DNA of 64,000 nt from Streptomyces griseoluteus (GCF_004784465.1 NZ_SRRU01000008.1:186001-250000); one strand, 5' to 3'; shown: positions 8,399 to 17,347, counted from the stretch's first letter. Notes: generated from the letters alone by a model not told the origin. A program made the numbers and translations.

Positions 8399-9235
8399 AT
8401 GGAGAAGGATCAGTTGTTCACACGGCGCCGGATGCTCCTCGGCTCGGCCGCCGTCCTCGGCGCCGCGGGCGCCGGGGGAGTCCTCATGTCGGGCGGCGGC
8501 GACCGGGCCGCCCGCACCACCGCCGGTCTCGCCGGGCCCCAGGCCCGCCAGGCCCTCAAGCCCTCCGAGTTCCGCCTCCAGCCGCTCATCGGCTCCGGCA
8601 GCCCGCGCACCGCCCCCGGCAAGCTGAAGGTGCGTCACCAGCCCATCCTGCGCCTCAGCGGCAAGGGCAGGAACATGATGCTCACCTTCGACGACGGCCC
8701 CCACCCCGACTACACCCCGCACATCCTGGACACCCTCGCCAAGTACGACGTACGCGCGATGTTCTTCGTGTGCGGGGAGATGGCCGTCGACAACAAGGAA
8801 CTCCTGGCCCGAATGGCCGAGGAGGGACATGTGGTCGGCAACCACACCTGGAGCCATCCGCTGCTGACCGAGTTGGCCCGGCGCGACATCCGCGACGAGA
8901 TCGAGAGCACATCCGATGTCATCGAGGACGCCTACGGGGACCGCCCGCAGTGGTTCCGCGCCCCCTACGGCGCCTGGAACAGGGCCACCTTCCAGTTGGG
9001 CGCCGAGATGGGCATGGAGCCGATGGCCTGGACCGTGGACACCACCGACTGGATGACCCCCGGCACGAGCACGGTCGTCGAGCGGGTGGAACACGGCGCC
9101 GCCCCCGGCGTCGTCATCCTCTCCCACGACGCCGGGGGCGACCGGACGCAGAGCGTCCGCGCGATCCGCGAGTACCTGCCCTATCTGCTCGACCACGGCT
9201 ACCACCTCACCGTCCCGCCCCGCCGCATGACCTAG
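8399..9235 (+). CDS. Secreted polysaccharide deacetylase (NodB domain)
   Basis: A 278-residue exported enzyme. The N terminus (FTRRRMLLGSAAVLGAAG) is a twin-arginine-like signal. The NodB domain runs from about residue 95: TFDDGPHP holds the catalytic Asp pair, GNHTWSHP the metal-binding His pair, and later motifs RAPYGAWN and LSHDAGGDR complete the active site. It should remove acetyl groups from cell-wall or extracellular N-acetylglucosamine polymers such as peptidoglycan or chitin; the exact polymer is not determined. A hairpin after the stop separates it from the convergent sortase gene. Confidence 0.92.
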   Translation: MEKDQLFTRRRMLLGSAAVLGAAGAGGVLMSGGGDRAARTTAGLAGPQARQALKPSEFRLQPLIGSGSPRTAPGKLKVRHQPILRLSGKGRNMMLTFDDGPHPDYTPHILDTLAKYDVRAMFFVCGEMAVDNKELLARMAEEGHVVGNHTWSHPLLTELARRDIRDEIESTSDVIEDAYGDRPQWFRAPYGAWNRATFQLGAEMGMEPMAWTVDTTDWMTPGTSTVVERVEHGAAPGVVILSHDAGGDRTQSVRAIREYLPYLLDHGYHLTVPPRRMT

Positions 9236-9244
9236 TGCACGCGC

Positions 9245-9282
9245 CGCCTGGTCGCGGGGGCTCAGGCTCCCGTGACCAGGCG
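9245..9282. terminator. Convergent hairpin between deacetylase and sortase genes
   Basis: CGCCTGGTC (9245-9253) pairs with GACCAGGCG (9274-9282), with further inner pairing. The structure begins just after the deacetylase stop and includes the last codons of the sortase gene on the other strand, so it can end transcripts from both sides. There is no T-run, as is usual in this GC range. Confidence 0.55.
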
Positions 9283-9951
9283 GGCGAAGACGACCACGTT
9301 GCCGTCGTAGCCGTTCTGCTTGGAGAAGCCGCCACCGCAGGTGATCACCCGCAGCTCCGGGGTGCCCTTGGAGCCGTAGACGCGGTCGCCGGGGAACCTG
9401 CTCTTCTCGAAGACCTCGACCCCGTACACCTCGAACACCGCGGTCCGGCCGTCCTGCCGGGCCACCTCGATCCGGTCGCCCTTCTTCAGCGCGCCGAGCC
9501 CGTAGAAGACGGCCGGACCCCGGGTGTTGTCGACATGGCCGACGATCACCGAGGTGCCCTTCTCGCCGGGGGAGACCGCACCGGTGAACCAGCCGGCCAG
9601 GTTCGGGTCCTCGGGCGGGGGCGCGCCGACCCACCCGTCCGCGTCCAGGCCCACCGGGGTGACCGGGGCGTCGACCTGGATCGCCGGGATACGGACCCGG
9701 TCGGCGGGGGAGAACGACAGGCCGACCGGGGCCGAGGCGGGCGCGAGTCCTTCGGCACTCGGTGCGGACCTCGCGTCTGGGGCCGGGGCAGCGGCCGCCG
9801 CGGGTTGCGGGGGGCCCACGTCGAACTCGCCGGACCCGTTCCGGATCAGCGCCACACCGGTCAGCAGCACGAGCGCCAGTACGCCCCAGGGGGCGCGTCT
9901 CCTGCGCCGCTCCTCCCGTTCGCTCCACTCCGCCAGCTCGGACGCAGACAT
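9262..9951 (-). CDS. Class F sortase
   Basis: A 229-residue membrane-anchored cysteine transpeptidase. A basic N terminus (EREERRRRRAPW) precedes one membrane helix, a Pro/Ala-rich linker, and the sortase barrel. The catalytic triad is visible: His in GHVDNTRGPAVFYGL, Cys in RVITCGGGF and Arg in NVVVFARL. ATG at 9951 is favoured by GAGAGGGG upstream. Class F sortases of actinobacteria attach surface proteins, but the substrates of most are unproven. The gene is divergent from an exported Gly/Asn-repeat protein with a C-terminal hydrophobic segment and basic tail, which is a candidate substrate. Confidence 0.92.
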   Translation of the reverse strand: MSASELAEWSEREERRRRRAPWGVLALVLLTGVALIRNGSGEFDVGPPQPAAAAAPAPDARSAPSAEGLAPASAPVGLSFSPADRVRIPAIQVDAPVTPVGLDADGWVGAPPPEDPNLAGWFTGAVSPGEKGTSVIVGHVDNTRGPAVFYGLGALKKGDRIEVARQDGRTAVFEVYGVEVFEKSRFPGDRVYGSKGTPELRVITCGGGFSKQNGYDGNVVVFARLVTGA

Positions 9952-10284
9952 TCGCCATCCCCTCTCGACGCGGCTGTCACCACGTCCGTCGCGCATGGGA
10001 AAACGCTAAGTCCCGCGCGGACGGGCGGCGACGGGGCGGCGGGCGAACGGGTGGCGGCCCCGCTTTCCGGTGCGCCATCCGAGTTGCAGAGCGGAGAGAA
10101 TTTCTGACGGGGTGTGACCTGCGGCGATATCCGATTGTGTGGTTGTCGGACAGGAAGGGTGCTCACCAGGACGGCCCATTCTCGACATGCGGGCGTGTTC
10201 CTTGCGCCTGAGGGTTCTGTCGGGAGGTGCTTTCTCGCCGATCGACCGGGGAACGGCCCCGGCGTGCCTCTCGCGGAGGAACAC
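9952..10284. other. Gap between divergent sortase and repeat-protein genes
   Basis: This 333-base gap must hold both promoters. I see no convincing -35/-10 pair, palindrome or small gene. An open frame leading into the repeat-protein gene from 10114 lacks a ribosome site and codes for Arg/Cys-rich text unlike a signal peptide, so I treat it as leader. The stretch around 10080-10160 is locally AT-richer than its surroundings and is the likeliest promoter position. Confidence 0.4.
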
Positions 10285-11286
10285 ATGCGTAACCAGCGTG
10301 CCTTGGCGGCCACGTGCGCCGCGATCGCCGTGCTCGGTCTCGCCGCCCCCGTCGCCGTGGCGGACGGCATGGGCAACGGGAACGGCACCACCACCGTCAC
10401 GGGCGTCAGCCCGAACGTCGGGGTCTTCAACGGGAACGGCAACTTCAACGGCAACTTCAACAACGGCATCGGGAACTTCAACGGCAACGGCAATTTCAAC
10501 GGCAACGGGAACTTCAACGGGAACGGAAACTTCAACAACAACGGGAACTTCGGGAACGGCAACGGGCACGGGAACTTCGGCAACGGCCGGGGTAACGACA
10601 ACTTCGGTAACGGGAACGGGCGGGGTAACGACAACTTCGGTAACGGGAACGGGCGGGGTAACGACAACTTCGGTAACGGGAACGGGCGGGGTAACGACAA
10701 CTTCGGGAACGGGAACGGGCGGGGTAACGACAACTTCGGCAATGGGAACGGCCGGGGTAACGACAACTTCGGTAACGGGAACGGCCGGGGTAACGACAAC
10801 TTCGGTAACGGGAACGGCCGGGGTAACGACAACGGCAACTTCGGCAACGGCCATGGGCACGGCCACCGCGGTCACGGCGGCGGAAACGACGGCAACCTCC
10901 GCAACATCGTCGCCACCCCCGGCGTCCTCCCCGCCGGCGGCCGGCTGACCATCACCGTCGAGGGCTGCCGCGGCGGCACCGTCTTCTCGCGCGCCTTCCG
11001 CACCGCCCGGCTGGAGTCGAACGGCAACAACAACTCCCGCGTCACCGTCACCATCGACCGCGACGCCCGCCCCGGCCGCTACGACATCACCGTCGACTGC
11101 GGCGGCCGCACCCTGACCCGCCCCAACGCCTTCACCGTGATCGGCGGTGTCAACGGCGGCCTCGGCGGCAGCAGCACCACCGGGGCCACCCCCGCGGACA
11201 TGGCCATCGGCGGCGGACTCGTCGCCTCGGCGGCGCTCGGCGGCGGCCTCGTCTGGCTGCGCCGCCGAGGCGAGAAGCGCGCCTGA
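10285..11286 (+). CDS. Exported Gly/Asn-repeat surface protein with C-terminal membrane anchor
   Basis: A 333-residue protein with four parts: a signal peptide (residues 1-27, ending AVAVADG); a low-complexity Gly/Asn/Phe region (about 28-200) with seven perfect copies of GRGNDNFGNGN; a folded domain (about 205-285) with two Cys (VEGCRGGT and TVDCGGRT), probably an Ig-like fold with one disulfide; and a C-terminal hydrophobic helix followed by LRRRGEKRA. The end resembles a cell-wall sorting signal but has no LPxTG; the text before the helix is SSTTGATPADMA. ATG at 10285 has GGAGGA upstream. The divergent class F sortase suggests surface anchoring. Function is unknown. Confidence 0.85.
   Translation: MRNQRALAATCAAIAVLGLAAPVAVADGMGNGNGTTTVTGVSPNVGVFNGNGNFNGNFNNGIGNFNGNGNFNGNGNFNGNGNFNNNGNFGNGNGHGNFGNGRGNDNFGNGNGRGNDNFGNGNGRGNDNFGNGNGRGNDNFGNGNGRGNDNFGNGNGRGNDNFGNGNGRGNDNFGNGNGRGNDNGNFGNGHGHGHRGHGGGNDGNLRNIVATPGVLPAGGRLTITVEGCRGGTVFSRAFRTARLESNGNNNSRVTVTIDRDARPGRYDITVDCGGRTLTRPNAFTVIGGVNGGLGGSSTTGATPADMAIGGGLVASAALGGGLVWLRRRGEKRA
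10585..10842 (+). repeat. 33-bp tandem repeat encoding GRGNDNFGNGN
   Basis: Seven consecutive 33-base units (10585-10815) and a partial eighth encode identical 11-residue repeats. Units differ only at synonymous positions (ggc/ggg, ggt/ggc/ggg, aac/aat), so the peptide is conserved while the DNA drifts. Copy number is likely to vary between strains. Confidence 0.95.
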
Positions 11287-11376
11287 GCCCGGCCCGCGTC
11301 CTCGCCGGCGCGGGACACGCCTCCACGGGCCCTCGCCCCACCCCTCGCCGGGCCGGGACGAGGGTCTCGGCATGTC

Positions 11377-12135
11377 CTACACGTGCGGGAACAGGGTGAG
11401 GAACGGCTCCGCCGTCACCGCGATGCCCCTGCTGAAGGGGGCGTCGAAGTCCCAGATCAGGAACAGCATGAACGCGATGGTGGCCGAGAACAGCCCCGCG
11501 AGGACCAGTTCCCGCGCGGTACGCCGGATCTGGAGGGCGAACACCATGCCCACCGTGATCACCGCCCCGGCGAGCAGCCCCCACCACACCACGGGCGGCA
11601 TGGTCGGGCCGGTGGAGTCCGCGCGGGCGTTGCGGGCCTGGTCGGCCGCGGCCACCTGGTCCACCAGCGGCTGGTACGCCTGCGCCTCGAAGTCGCTGCG
11701 CGGCTGGTAGTCCGTCACGTCCTGCCGCACCTTGTCCAGCAGCCGCGAACCCCGCGCGGTGACCTCCCCCTTGTCCGTCATCGACTTCCACTCGGTGTTC
11801 ACGACGTACGAGACGTACGCGTCGACGTCCGCGCGGACCTGGTCACGCTCGTCCGCCGGGTACACCCGGACGCGCTCGGAGACCTCGTGGAGTGCCTGCG
11901 CCTCGGCCTGGACGGTGTCCCCGGCCGCGCTGCGCGCCTCCCAGACACCCGCGATGGCCAGGCCCAGCACGATGGCGTACACCACCCCGATCCACATCGT
12001 CATGTACTCGATGACGTCGGGCGTCTCGCTGGGGTCCTCGTCCTCCGGGGCCCGCCGGTGCCGGACGAGGGTGATCAGCACCACCACGGCACAGGCGCCC
12101 AGCATGGCCAGGACGAGAACGAGCCAATCCGACAA
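11377..12135 (-). CDS. DUF4239 (bestrophin-like) membrane protein
   Basis: A 252-residue protein with four predicted membrane helices, two near the N terminus (residues 4-24 and about 47-67) and two near the C terminus (about 186-206 and 215-235), separated by a 115-residue soluble, mostly helical loop with acidic and Gln residues. This is the layout of DUF4239 proteins, whose role is not established, possibly ion channels. The start is TTG at 12135, supported by GGAGG seven bases upstream. It lies between two genes for surface proteins but on its own transcript or with the Pro-rich gene upstream, which ends 30 bases before. Confidence 0.8.
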   Translation of the reverse strand: MSDWLVLVLAMLGACAVVVLITLVRHRRAPEDEDPSETPDVIEYMTMWIGVVYAIVLGLAIAGVWEARSAAGDTVQAEAQALHEVSERVRVYPADERDQVRADVDAYVSYVVNTEWKSMTDKGEVTARGSRLLDKVRQDVTDYQPRSDFEAQAYQPLVDQVAAADQARNARADSTGPTMPPVVWWGLLAGAVITVGMVFALQIRRTARELVLAGLFSATIAFMLFLIWDFDAPFSRGIAVTAEPFLTLFPHV

Positions 12136-12165
12136 CGGATACCTCCAGGGGTGGGTGTGGCCGCG

Positions 12166-12840
12166 TCACCGCGGGCGCAGCGCCGCGACGGCGACGACGG
12201 CGGGGATGGTGACGAGCAGGACGTAGCGGACCGGCGAGGTGTGGGAGCGGGCGATGTGCCGCGCCGGACGGGCGTGGTACGCCGGATAGCTCACCGGGGT
12301 CACGGTCGGCCGGGGGGTGGGCTTCGGCGGTTTCGGCGCCGGCCGGGGTGGCGGCGGTTCGGGTGCCGGGGCGGGCGGGGGCGGTGGTGTCGGTGCCGGG
12401 CGTGGGGCCGGTGGTGGCGGCGTCGGCCGGACGGGCGGCTTGGGGGCGGGTGTCGTCGGCCGTGGCTGCGGCTTGGGCGGCTGCGGTTCGGGCGGCGGAG
12501 GGGCGGGGGTCGGTGTGGGAGTCGGCGTCGGTGTCGGGGTGGGTGTGGGCGGGGGTGGGGGTGTCGGAGTGGGCGTAGGAGTCGGGGTAGGGGCAGGCGT
12601 GGGCGTCGGCGGGCACGGCGGCGGGGGCGGCGGAGGGCAGGGCGGTGGGCCGGGATGGTGGTTTCCGGCCACCGCCACGGCCACCGTGCCGTCCGGGCCC
12701 GTGGAGGCGTAGGCGCAGGCGTCGGCCGACGCCGTGCCGACCGGGCAGCCGACCATGCTCCACACCACCGCGAGCAGCGCCAACGCCCTGGTGGCGACCG
12801 CACATCGGGTTGTTCGGGGACCTTGCACGAGCGAGATCAT
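12166..12840 (-). CDS. Exported Pro/Thr-rich stalk protein with C-terminal membrane helix
   Basis: A 224-residue protein with a signal peptide (VATRALALLAVVWSMVGCPVGTASADA), then a short segment, then about 120 residues made almost only of Pro, Thr, Ala and charged residues, including PT dipeptide runs, and finally a hydrophobic helix (VRYVLLVTIPAVVAVAAL) with a short basic tail. It looks like an extended cell-wall-spanning stalk fixed in the membrane. The Thr residues are candidate O-mannosylation sites. ATG at 12840 is chosen because the signal peptide follows it; the frame is open far upstream without coding character. Same strand as the DUF4239 gene, 30 bases away. Confidence 0.72.
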   Translation of the reverse strand: MISLVQGPRTTRCAVATRALALLAVVWSMVGCPVGTASADACAYASTGPDGTVAVAVAGNHHPGPPPCPPPPPPPCPPTPTPAPTPTPTPTPTPPPPPTPTPTPTPTPTPTPAPPPPEPQPPKPQPRPTTPAPKPPVRPTPPPPAPRPAPTPPPPPAPAPEPPPPRPAPKPPKPTPRPTVTPVSYPAYHARPARHIARSHTSPVRYVLLVTIPAVVAVAALRPR

Positions 12841-13108
12841 GGAGGCCCCGCGAAGCCCCCCGCGGCCATTGGTACGGCAATTGATCCGAAGGAGGGACAA
12901 CGCGCCCCACCTGGTTTGACACGCCGGGCGGCCCCGCCGGGCCCATGGGTACGCACGTACGCACCGCCACCTCCTCGGTACGCCCCGTCGCACACCGCCG
13001 AAAGTTTTTCGCCGCCCCGTTGAACGCTCCGCCCCCCGCGCCCCGTACCCATGGCCGTGCGGTGACTCAGTAGCGCCGCAACAAACTGGCGAAAATGGGG
13101 AGTTGAGG

Positions 13109-14059
13109 ATGAAGACCTCCTGGCGGACCGCCGCACTGGTGGCCACGGCCGCTTCGGTGCTGGCGCTGACGACGGCGTGCGGTCAGGACAACGTCACGCC
13201 CCCGGCGGCGGCGGCCCAGAACGTGGGAGCGTCGGCCAGCGCCGCCGGTATCGGCACCGGAGTCACCGCGGGCAACGGCTACGGCGCCGACGGCGCCCAG
13301 AGCAGCGCCTCCCCGACCGCCGCCGCCCCCGCGGGCAAGCTGACGGTGGCCACCAACCCGCAGCTCGGCAACGTGCTCACCGACGGGTCCGGCCTCACCC
13401 TGTACCGCTTCGACAAGGACACGGCCGAGCCGCCGAAGACCAACTGCGACGGCGACTGCGCCACCACCTGGCCCCCGGTCCCCGCCGACGACGCCAACGC
13501 CGGTGCCGGTATCGACAAGGCCATGCTGGGCGAGGTCACCCGCGCCGACGGCACCAAGCAGCTCACCATCGGCGGCTGGCCCGCGTACCGCTACGCCAAG
13601 GACCTCAACTCCGGCGACGTCAACGGCCAGGGTGTGGGCGGCAAGTGGTTCGCGCTCGCCCCCAACGGCAAGAAGGCGTCGCTGACTTCGCTGCCCGGCC
13701 TCTCCGTCCGCAAGGACCCCGAGCTCGGTGACATCGTCGTCGACAAGAACGGCCGCACGGTCTACCGCTTCCTCAAGGACAAGGCGTGGCCCAAGTCCGT
13801 CTCCAACTGCACCGGGGCGTGCCTGGAGAAGTGGCCCGCGGTCGCGCCGGTGAGCGCCGACGACACCCAGGGCGTGAAGAAGAAGGGCCTGATGCCCTTC
13901 ACCCGTCCCGACGGCGTGAAGCAGATGTCGGTCAACTGCTGGCCCATCTACACCTTCACCGGCGACAAGGCCCCCGGTGACACCAACGGCCAAGGCGTGG
14001 GCGGTACTTGGTACGCCGTCTCGCCCGAGGGCAAGCCGATCGGCGCGCCCGCCCAGTAG
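13109..14059 (+). CDS. Lipoprotein with two COG4315-type repeats
   Basis: A 316-residue lipoprotein: signal and lipobox at residues 1-25 (ALTTAC), an Ala/Gly/Ser linker, then two copies of the secreted repeat of about 115 residues found in predicted lipoproteins with Y-x-[FWY]-x2-D motifs. Repeat one has LTLYRFDKD, CDGDCATTWPP and GWPAYRYAKD; repeat two has RTVYRFLKD, CTGACLEKWP and CWPIYTFTGD. Each repeat keeps a Cys pair that could form a disulfide. Homologues are common in Streptomyces and their function is unknown; an outside-membrane redox or binding role is possible. ATG at 13109 follows GGGGAG. A strong hairpin follows the gene. Confidence 0.88.
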   Translation: MKTSWRTAALVATAASVLALTTACGQDNVTPPAAAAQNVGASASAAGIGTGVTAGNGYGADGAQSSASPTAAAPAGKLTVATNPQLGNVLTDGSGLTLYRFDKDTAEPPKTNCDGDCATTWPPVPADDANAGAGIDKAMLGEVTRADGTKQLTIGGWPAYRYAKDLNSGDVNGQGVGGKWFALAPNGKKASLTSLPGLSVRKDPELGDIVVDKNGRTVYRFLKDKAWPKSVSNCTGACLEKWPAVAPVSADDTQGVKKKGLMPFTRPDGVKQMSVNCWPIYTFTGDKAPGDTNGQGVGGTWYAVSPEGKPIGAPAQ

Positions 14060-14071
14060 CGGTCACCGCCC

Positions 14072-14122
14072 GGCGCAGGGCCCGTACCGTCCGTGTCACG
14101 CGGAGGGGACGGGCCCTGTGCC
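14072..14122 (+). terminator. Hairpin after the two-repeat lipoprotein gene
   Basis: GGCGCAGGGCCCGT (14072-14085) pairs with ACGGGCCCTGTGCC (14109-14122) with one mismatch, across a 23-base loop. It starts 12 bases after the stop codon, so it probably ends the lipoprotein transcript. Confidence 0.65.
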
Positions 14123-14288
14123 GTGCGCCCGGACGGTCACCCAGCGGGGTCGGACGGGTACTTCCCGCAGGCGGTGACTGGGAACGGATGGTCAATTTCC
14201 GTTTCGGGTCGCCCCTTTGGCGGGCGATCAGTAGCCTCAGCTCGAACACCGGCTCGCCCGTCCCTGCCGCCTACGCCTGGAGTGATAC

Positions 14289-15101
14289 ATGGAGCGCCCC
14301 GCCTGGGCCCCCCGGAGCATCGACATCTCGGTGCCGAGCGTCTCGCGCATGTACGACTACTACCTGGGCGGTTCGCACAACTTCGAGGTCGACCGGGAAG
14401 CGGCCCGCAAGGCGATGGAGTTCCTCCCCGGCCTGCCCAAGATCATGCAGGCCAACCGGGCGTTCCTGCGCCGGGCCGTGCGGTTCGCCGCCGAGCAGGG
14501 CATCGACCAGTACCTCGACGTCGGCTCCGGCATCCCGACCTTCGGCAACGTCCACGAGATAGCCCAGGCCGCCCGGCCCGGCGCCCGCGTCGTCTACGTC
14601 GACCATGATCCCGTCGCCGTCGCGCACAGCGAGGCGGTGCTCGCGGGGAACGAGGACGCCGGGGTGGTCGCCGCCGATCTGCGCAAGCCGCGGGAGATCC
14701 TGACCAGCCCCGAGGTGGCCCGGCTGATCGACCTCGACCGGCCGGTGGCCCTGCTGCTGGTGGCCGTACTGCACTTCCTGGAGGACGCCGACGAACCCCA
14801 CCGCGCGGTGGCCGAACTGCGGGCCGCGCTCGCGCCGGGCAGCCTGCTGATCCTCACCCACGCCTCCTACGAGGGCATCCCACTGCCCGAGGAGCGCGCC
14901 GAGGGCGCGGTGGACGTGTACCGGGACATCCGCAACCCGCTGGTGATGCGCCCGCGCGACGAGATCGCCCGCTTCTTCGACGGCTTCGAGCTGCTCGACC
15001 CCGGCCTGGTCCATCTCCCCAACTGGCGGCCCGAGTCGGCGCGGGAGGACGAGGACGACTTCGCGTTCTCCGGGTTCGCCGGCGTGGGGCGTACGGCGTG
15101 A
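14289..15101 (+). CDS. DUF574-family SAM-dependent methyltransferase
   Basis: A 270-residue protein of the actinobacterial methyltransferase family once called DUF574. The family N terminus is clear (SVSRMYDYYLGGSHNFEVDR), followed by the SAM-binding glycine loop YLDVGSGIPTFGNVHEIA and the acidic strand VVYVDHDPVAV. The methyl acceptor is unknown for the family. Its stop overlaps the start of the next gene by 4 bases (GTGA), so translation of the methyltransferase and the c-di-GMP enzyme is coupled. Streptomyces carries many copies of this family, often next to regulators of development. Confidence 0.9.
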   Translation: MERPAWAPRSIDISVPSVSRMYDYYLGGSHNFEVDREAARKAMEFLPGLPKIMQANRAFLRRAVRFAAEQGIDQYLDVGSGIPTFGNVHEIAQAARPGARVVYVDHDPVAVAHSEAVLAGNEDAGVVAADLRKPREILTSPEVARLIDLDRPVALLLVAVLHFLEDADEPHRAVAELRAALAPGSLLILTHASYEGIPLPEERAEGAVDVYRDIRNPLVMRPRDEIARFFDGFELLDPGLVHLPNWRPESAREDEDDFAFSGFAGVGRTA

Positions 15102-17227
15102 GCGCGGAGCCGGACGGCCCGGAGGGCAGAGTGCGGCGGCTGACGACGATCTGGAGCCGGGCCGTCTACCCCGTCACCTCCACGTCGCTCACCCGCGCCG
15201 AGTTCGAGGAGCTGCTGCTCCCCCTCGCCCACCGCCTCAGCCGGGCGCTCAGGGCCAGAAGCTTCGACGCCGGGGAGGCGCGGGCGGTCGGCGCCGCGCT
15301 GGTCGAGGCGCACGGCACCGACCCCGAGGTGCTCGCCCGCACCCTGGACTGCGTCGACGCCTATCTCGTCCTGTACTGCGGTGACGACAGCCCGCAGGAT
15401 CAACTCCGCATGCGTTCCTCGCGGTTGCAGCACGCCATGGCCGCCGGGTACGCCCAGGCGCTGCGCGAGCGCACCCGCGCCGAGCAGGAGTGCATCGCGC
15501 AGGCCGCGCTCCGCGCCCAGGGTGTGGTCGCCGAGGCGCTGCACGCCAGCGAGGCCCGCTTCCGCGCGGTGTTCGAGGGGGCGGCGATCGGCATCGGCAT
15601 CGCCGACCTCGACGGCAACGTCCTCCAGGTCAACGGCGCCCTCCAGCGCATGTTCGGCGTCTCCGAGACCACGATGCGCGGCCGGAAGGTCCGGGACTGG
15701 ACCCACCCCGAGGACGCGCCCCAGACCTGGCGGCTCTACGAGGAGCTCGTCCGCGGCGAACGCGACCACTACCACGTGGAGAAGGCGTTCCACCGGACCG
15801 ACGGCACCGCGCTGTGGACCAACCTCACGGTCTCCCTGCTCCGCGACGCCGACGGCGCCCCGCAGTACCAGCTGGCGCTGATGGAGGACACCACCGAGCG
15901 TCGGCTGCTCCATCTGCGGCTGCGCTACGAGGCCACGCACGACGCCCTGACCGGGCTGCCCAACCGGACCCTGTTCTTCGAGCGGCTGGAGAAGGCGCTC
16001 GCGGCGGGCGAGGGCCAGCGCTTCGGGCTGTGCTACCTCGACCTCGACGGCTTCAAGGCCATCAACGACAGCCTCGGCCACGCGGCCGGCGACCGGCTGC
16101 TGGTGGAGGTCGCGGACCGGCTGCAGTCCTGCACCACCGCGCCCGGCGAGATGGTCGCCCGGCTCGGCGGCGACGAGTTCGTGGCCCTCACCACCGGCCG
16201 CGACACCGAGCGCGGGGTTGAGGAACTGGCCGAACGCATCACCCACGCCCTGCTCACCCCGGTCGGCATCGACGGCCGCGACCTCCTGGTGCGCGGCAGC
16301 CTCGGCATCGTGGAGGGCCCGGCGGGGGAGCGTACGGCGGCGGAGGTGCTGCGCAGCGCCGACATCACGATGTACCGGGCCAAGTCGGCGGGCGGCAACC
16401 GGGCCGAGCTGGCCGACCCCGAGGCGGACGCCCGCGCGATCACCCGGCACGGGCTCACCACCGCGCTGCCGAGCGCGCTGGAACGCGGCGAGTTCTTCAT
16501 CGAGTACCAGCCCCTGGTCCACCTCGGCGACGGCACCGTGAGCGGAGCGGAGGCCCTGGTCCGCTGGCTGCACCCGCAGCACGGGGTGCTCGGGCCGGAC
16601 CGCTTCATCCCGCTCGCCGAGCACACCGGGCTGATCGTGCCGCTGGGCCGGTGGGTCCTTGAGGAATCGATCCGGCAGGCCCGTGCGTGGCGGGAGAAGA
16701 CGGCCGGGCCGCTGCGGATCAACGTCAATCTCTCCCCGTGCCAGCTCACCCACCCCGGCCTGGTGCAGGACACCGTCGACATCCTGGAGCGCGCCGGTGT
16801 CACCCCGGACGCGCTGTGCCTGGAGGTCACCGAGTCCGCGCTGATCGGCGCCGACGACGGCCTCCTGAAGCCGCTGCGCCGGCTCGCCGAGATGGGCGTC
16901 GACATAGCCCTGGACGACTTCGGCACCGGCTACTCCAACCTCGCCAACCTCCGCCGCCTCCCGGTCAGCGTCCTCAAGCTCGACCGCTCCTTCACCCAGG
17001 GCATGCAGCAGTACCCCGCCGACCCGGTGGACCTCAAGATCGTCGAAGGCGTCGTCTCCCTCGCCCACAGCCTCGACCTCGCGGTCACGGTGGAAGGCGT
17101 GGAAACCAGCGCCCAGGCCGACCAGCTCCGCCTCCTCGGCTGCGACACCGCCCAGGGCTGGTACTACGCCCGCCCGGGCCCCCCGGAACAGCTCCACACC
17201 CTGGCGTTGGCGGACGCGACGAGTTAG
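15098..17227 (+). CDS. PAS-GGDEF-EAL cyclic-di-GMP enzyme
   Basis: A 709-residue cytoplasmic protein: a helical N-terminal region (1-140), a PAS domain (about 150-270), a GGDEF domain (about 280-440) and an EAL domain (about 455-700). GGDEF is intact (RLGGDEFVAL near residue 355), so cyclase activity is possible; I see no RxxD inhibitory site before it. EAL residues are all present: EALVRW, INVNLS, LEVTES, DDFGTGYS, LKLDRSF, VEGVET, so phosphodiesterase activity is also possible. Streptomyces enzymes of this layout control the switch to aerial growth. The GTG start overlaps the methyltransferase stop. Which of the known Streptomyces orthologues it matches I cannot tell from sequence alone. 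Confidence 0.93.
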   Translation: MSAEPDGPEGRVRRLTTIWSRAVYPVTSTSLTRAEFEELLLPLAHRLSRALRARSFDAGEARAVGAALVEAHGTDPEVLARTLDCVDAYLVLYCGDDSPQDQLRMRSSRLQHAMAAGYAQALRERTRAEQECIAQAALRAQGVVAEALHASEARFRAVFEGAAIGIGIADLDGNVLQVNGALQRMFGVSETTMRGRKVRDWTHPEDAPQTWRLYEELVRGERDHYHVEKAFHRTDGTALWTNLTVSLLRDADGAPQYQLALMEDTTERRLLHLRLRYEATHDALTGLPNRTLFFERLEKALAAGEGQRFGLCYLDLDGFKAINDSLGHAAGDRLLVEVADRLQSCTTAPGEMVARLGGDEFVALTTGRDTERGVEELAERITHALLTPVGIDGRDLLVRGSLGIVEGPAGERTAAEVLRSADITMYRAKSAGGNRAELADPEADARAITRHGLTTALPSALERGEFFIEYQPLVHLGDGTVSGAEALVRWLHPQHGVLGPDRFIPLAEHTGLIVPLGRWVLEESIRQARAWREKTAGPLRINVNLSPCQLTHPGLVQDTVDILERAGVTPDALCLEVTESALIGADDGLLKPLRRLAEMGVDIALDDFGTGYSNLANLRRLPVSVLKLDRSFTQGMQQYPADPVDLKIVEGVVSLAHSLDLAVTVEGVETSAQADQLRLLGCDTAQGWYYARPGPPEQLHTLALADATS

Positions 17228-17236
17228 CGGAGACAG

Positions 17237-17268
17237 GGGGGTGCGACCGCAAAGCGGCCCGCACCCCC
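17237..17268. terminator. Convergent hairpin after the GGDEF-EAL gene
   Basis: GGGGGTGCG (17237-17245) pairs with CGCACCCCC (17260-17268), and the loop itself contains a small CGC/GCG stem. It lies 10 bases after the stop, before the oppositely oriented LysR gene. Confidence 0.65.
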
Positions 17269-17347
17269 GCCAGGCGCGCGGAACCGCGCGACCGGCCCCG
17301 GCGAACCCGCACCCGCCGAACCACAGCACCAGGCAGACGGGCGGGTG

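Noticed and set aside
9861..10847. Long minus-strand open frame of repeated PRPFPLPKLSL-like text opposite the Gly/Asn-repeat gene
   Set aside because: It is the mirror of the 33-bp tandem repeat; it has no ribosome site or promoter and its regularity comes from the plus-strand gene.
10006..11373. Second minus-strand frame with VTEVVVTPPVP repeats over the same region
   Set aside because: Also a shadow of the repeat; the gene with signal peptide, ribosome site and anchor is on the plus strand.
12300..12712. Plus-strand Gly/Val-rich frame (GVGVGVG) that looks like a PE-PGRS or silk-like protein
   Set aside because: It is the complement of the Pro/Thr stalk codons; the minus strand has signal peptide and anchor, the plus strand has neither.
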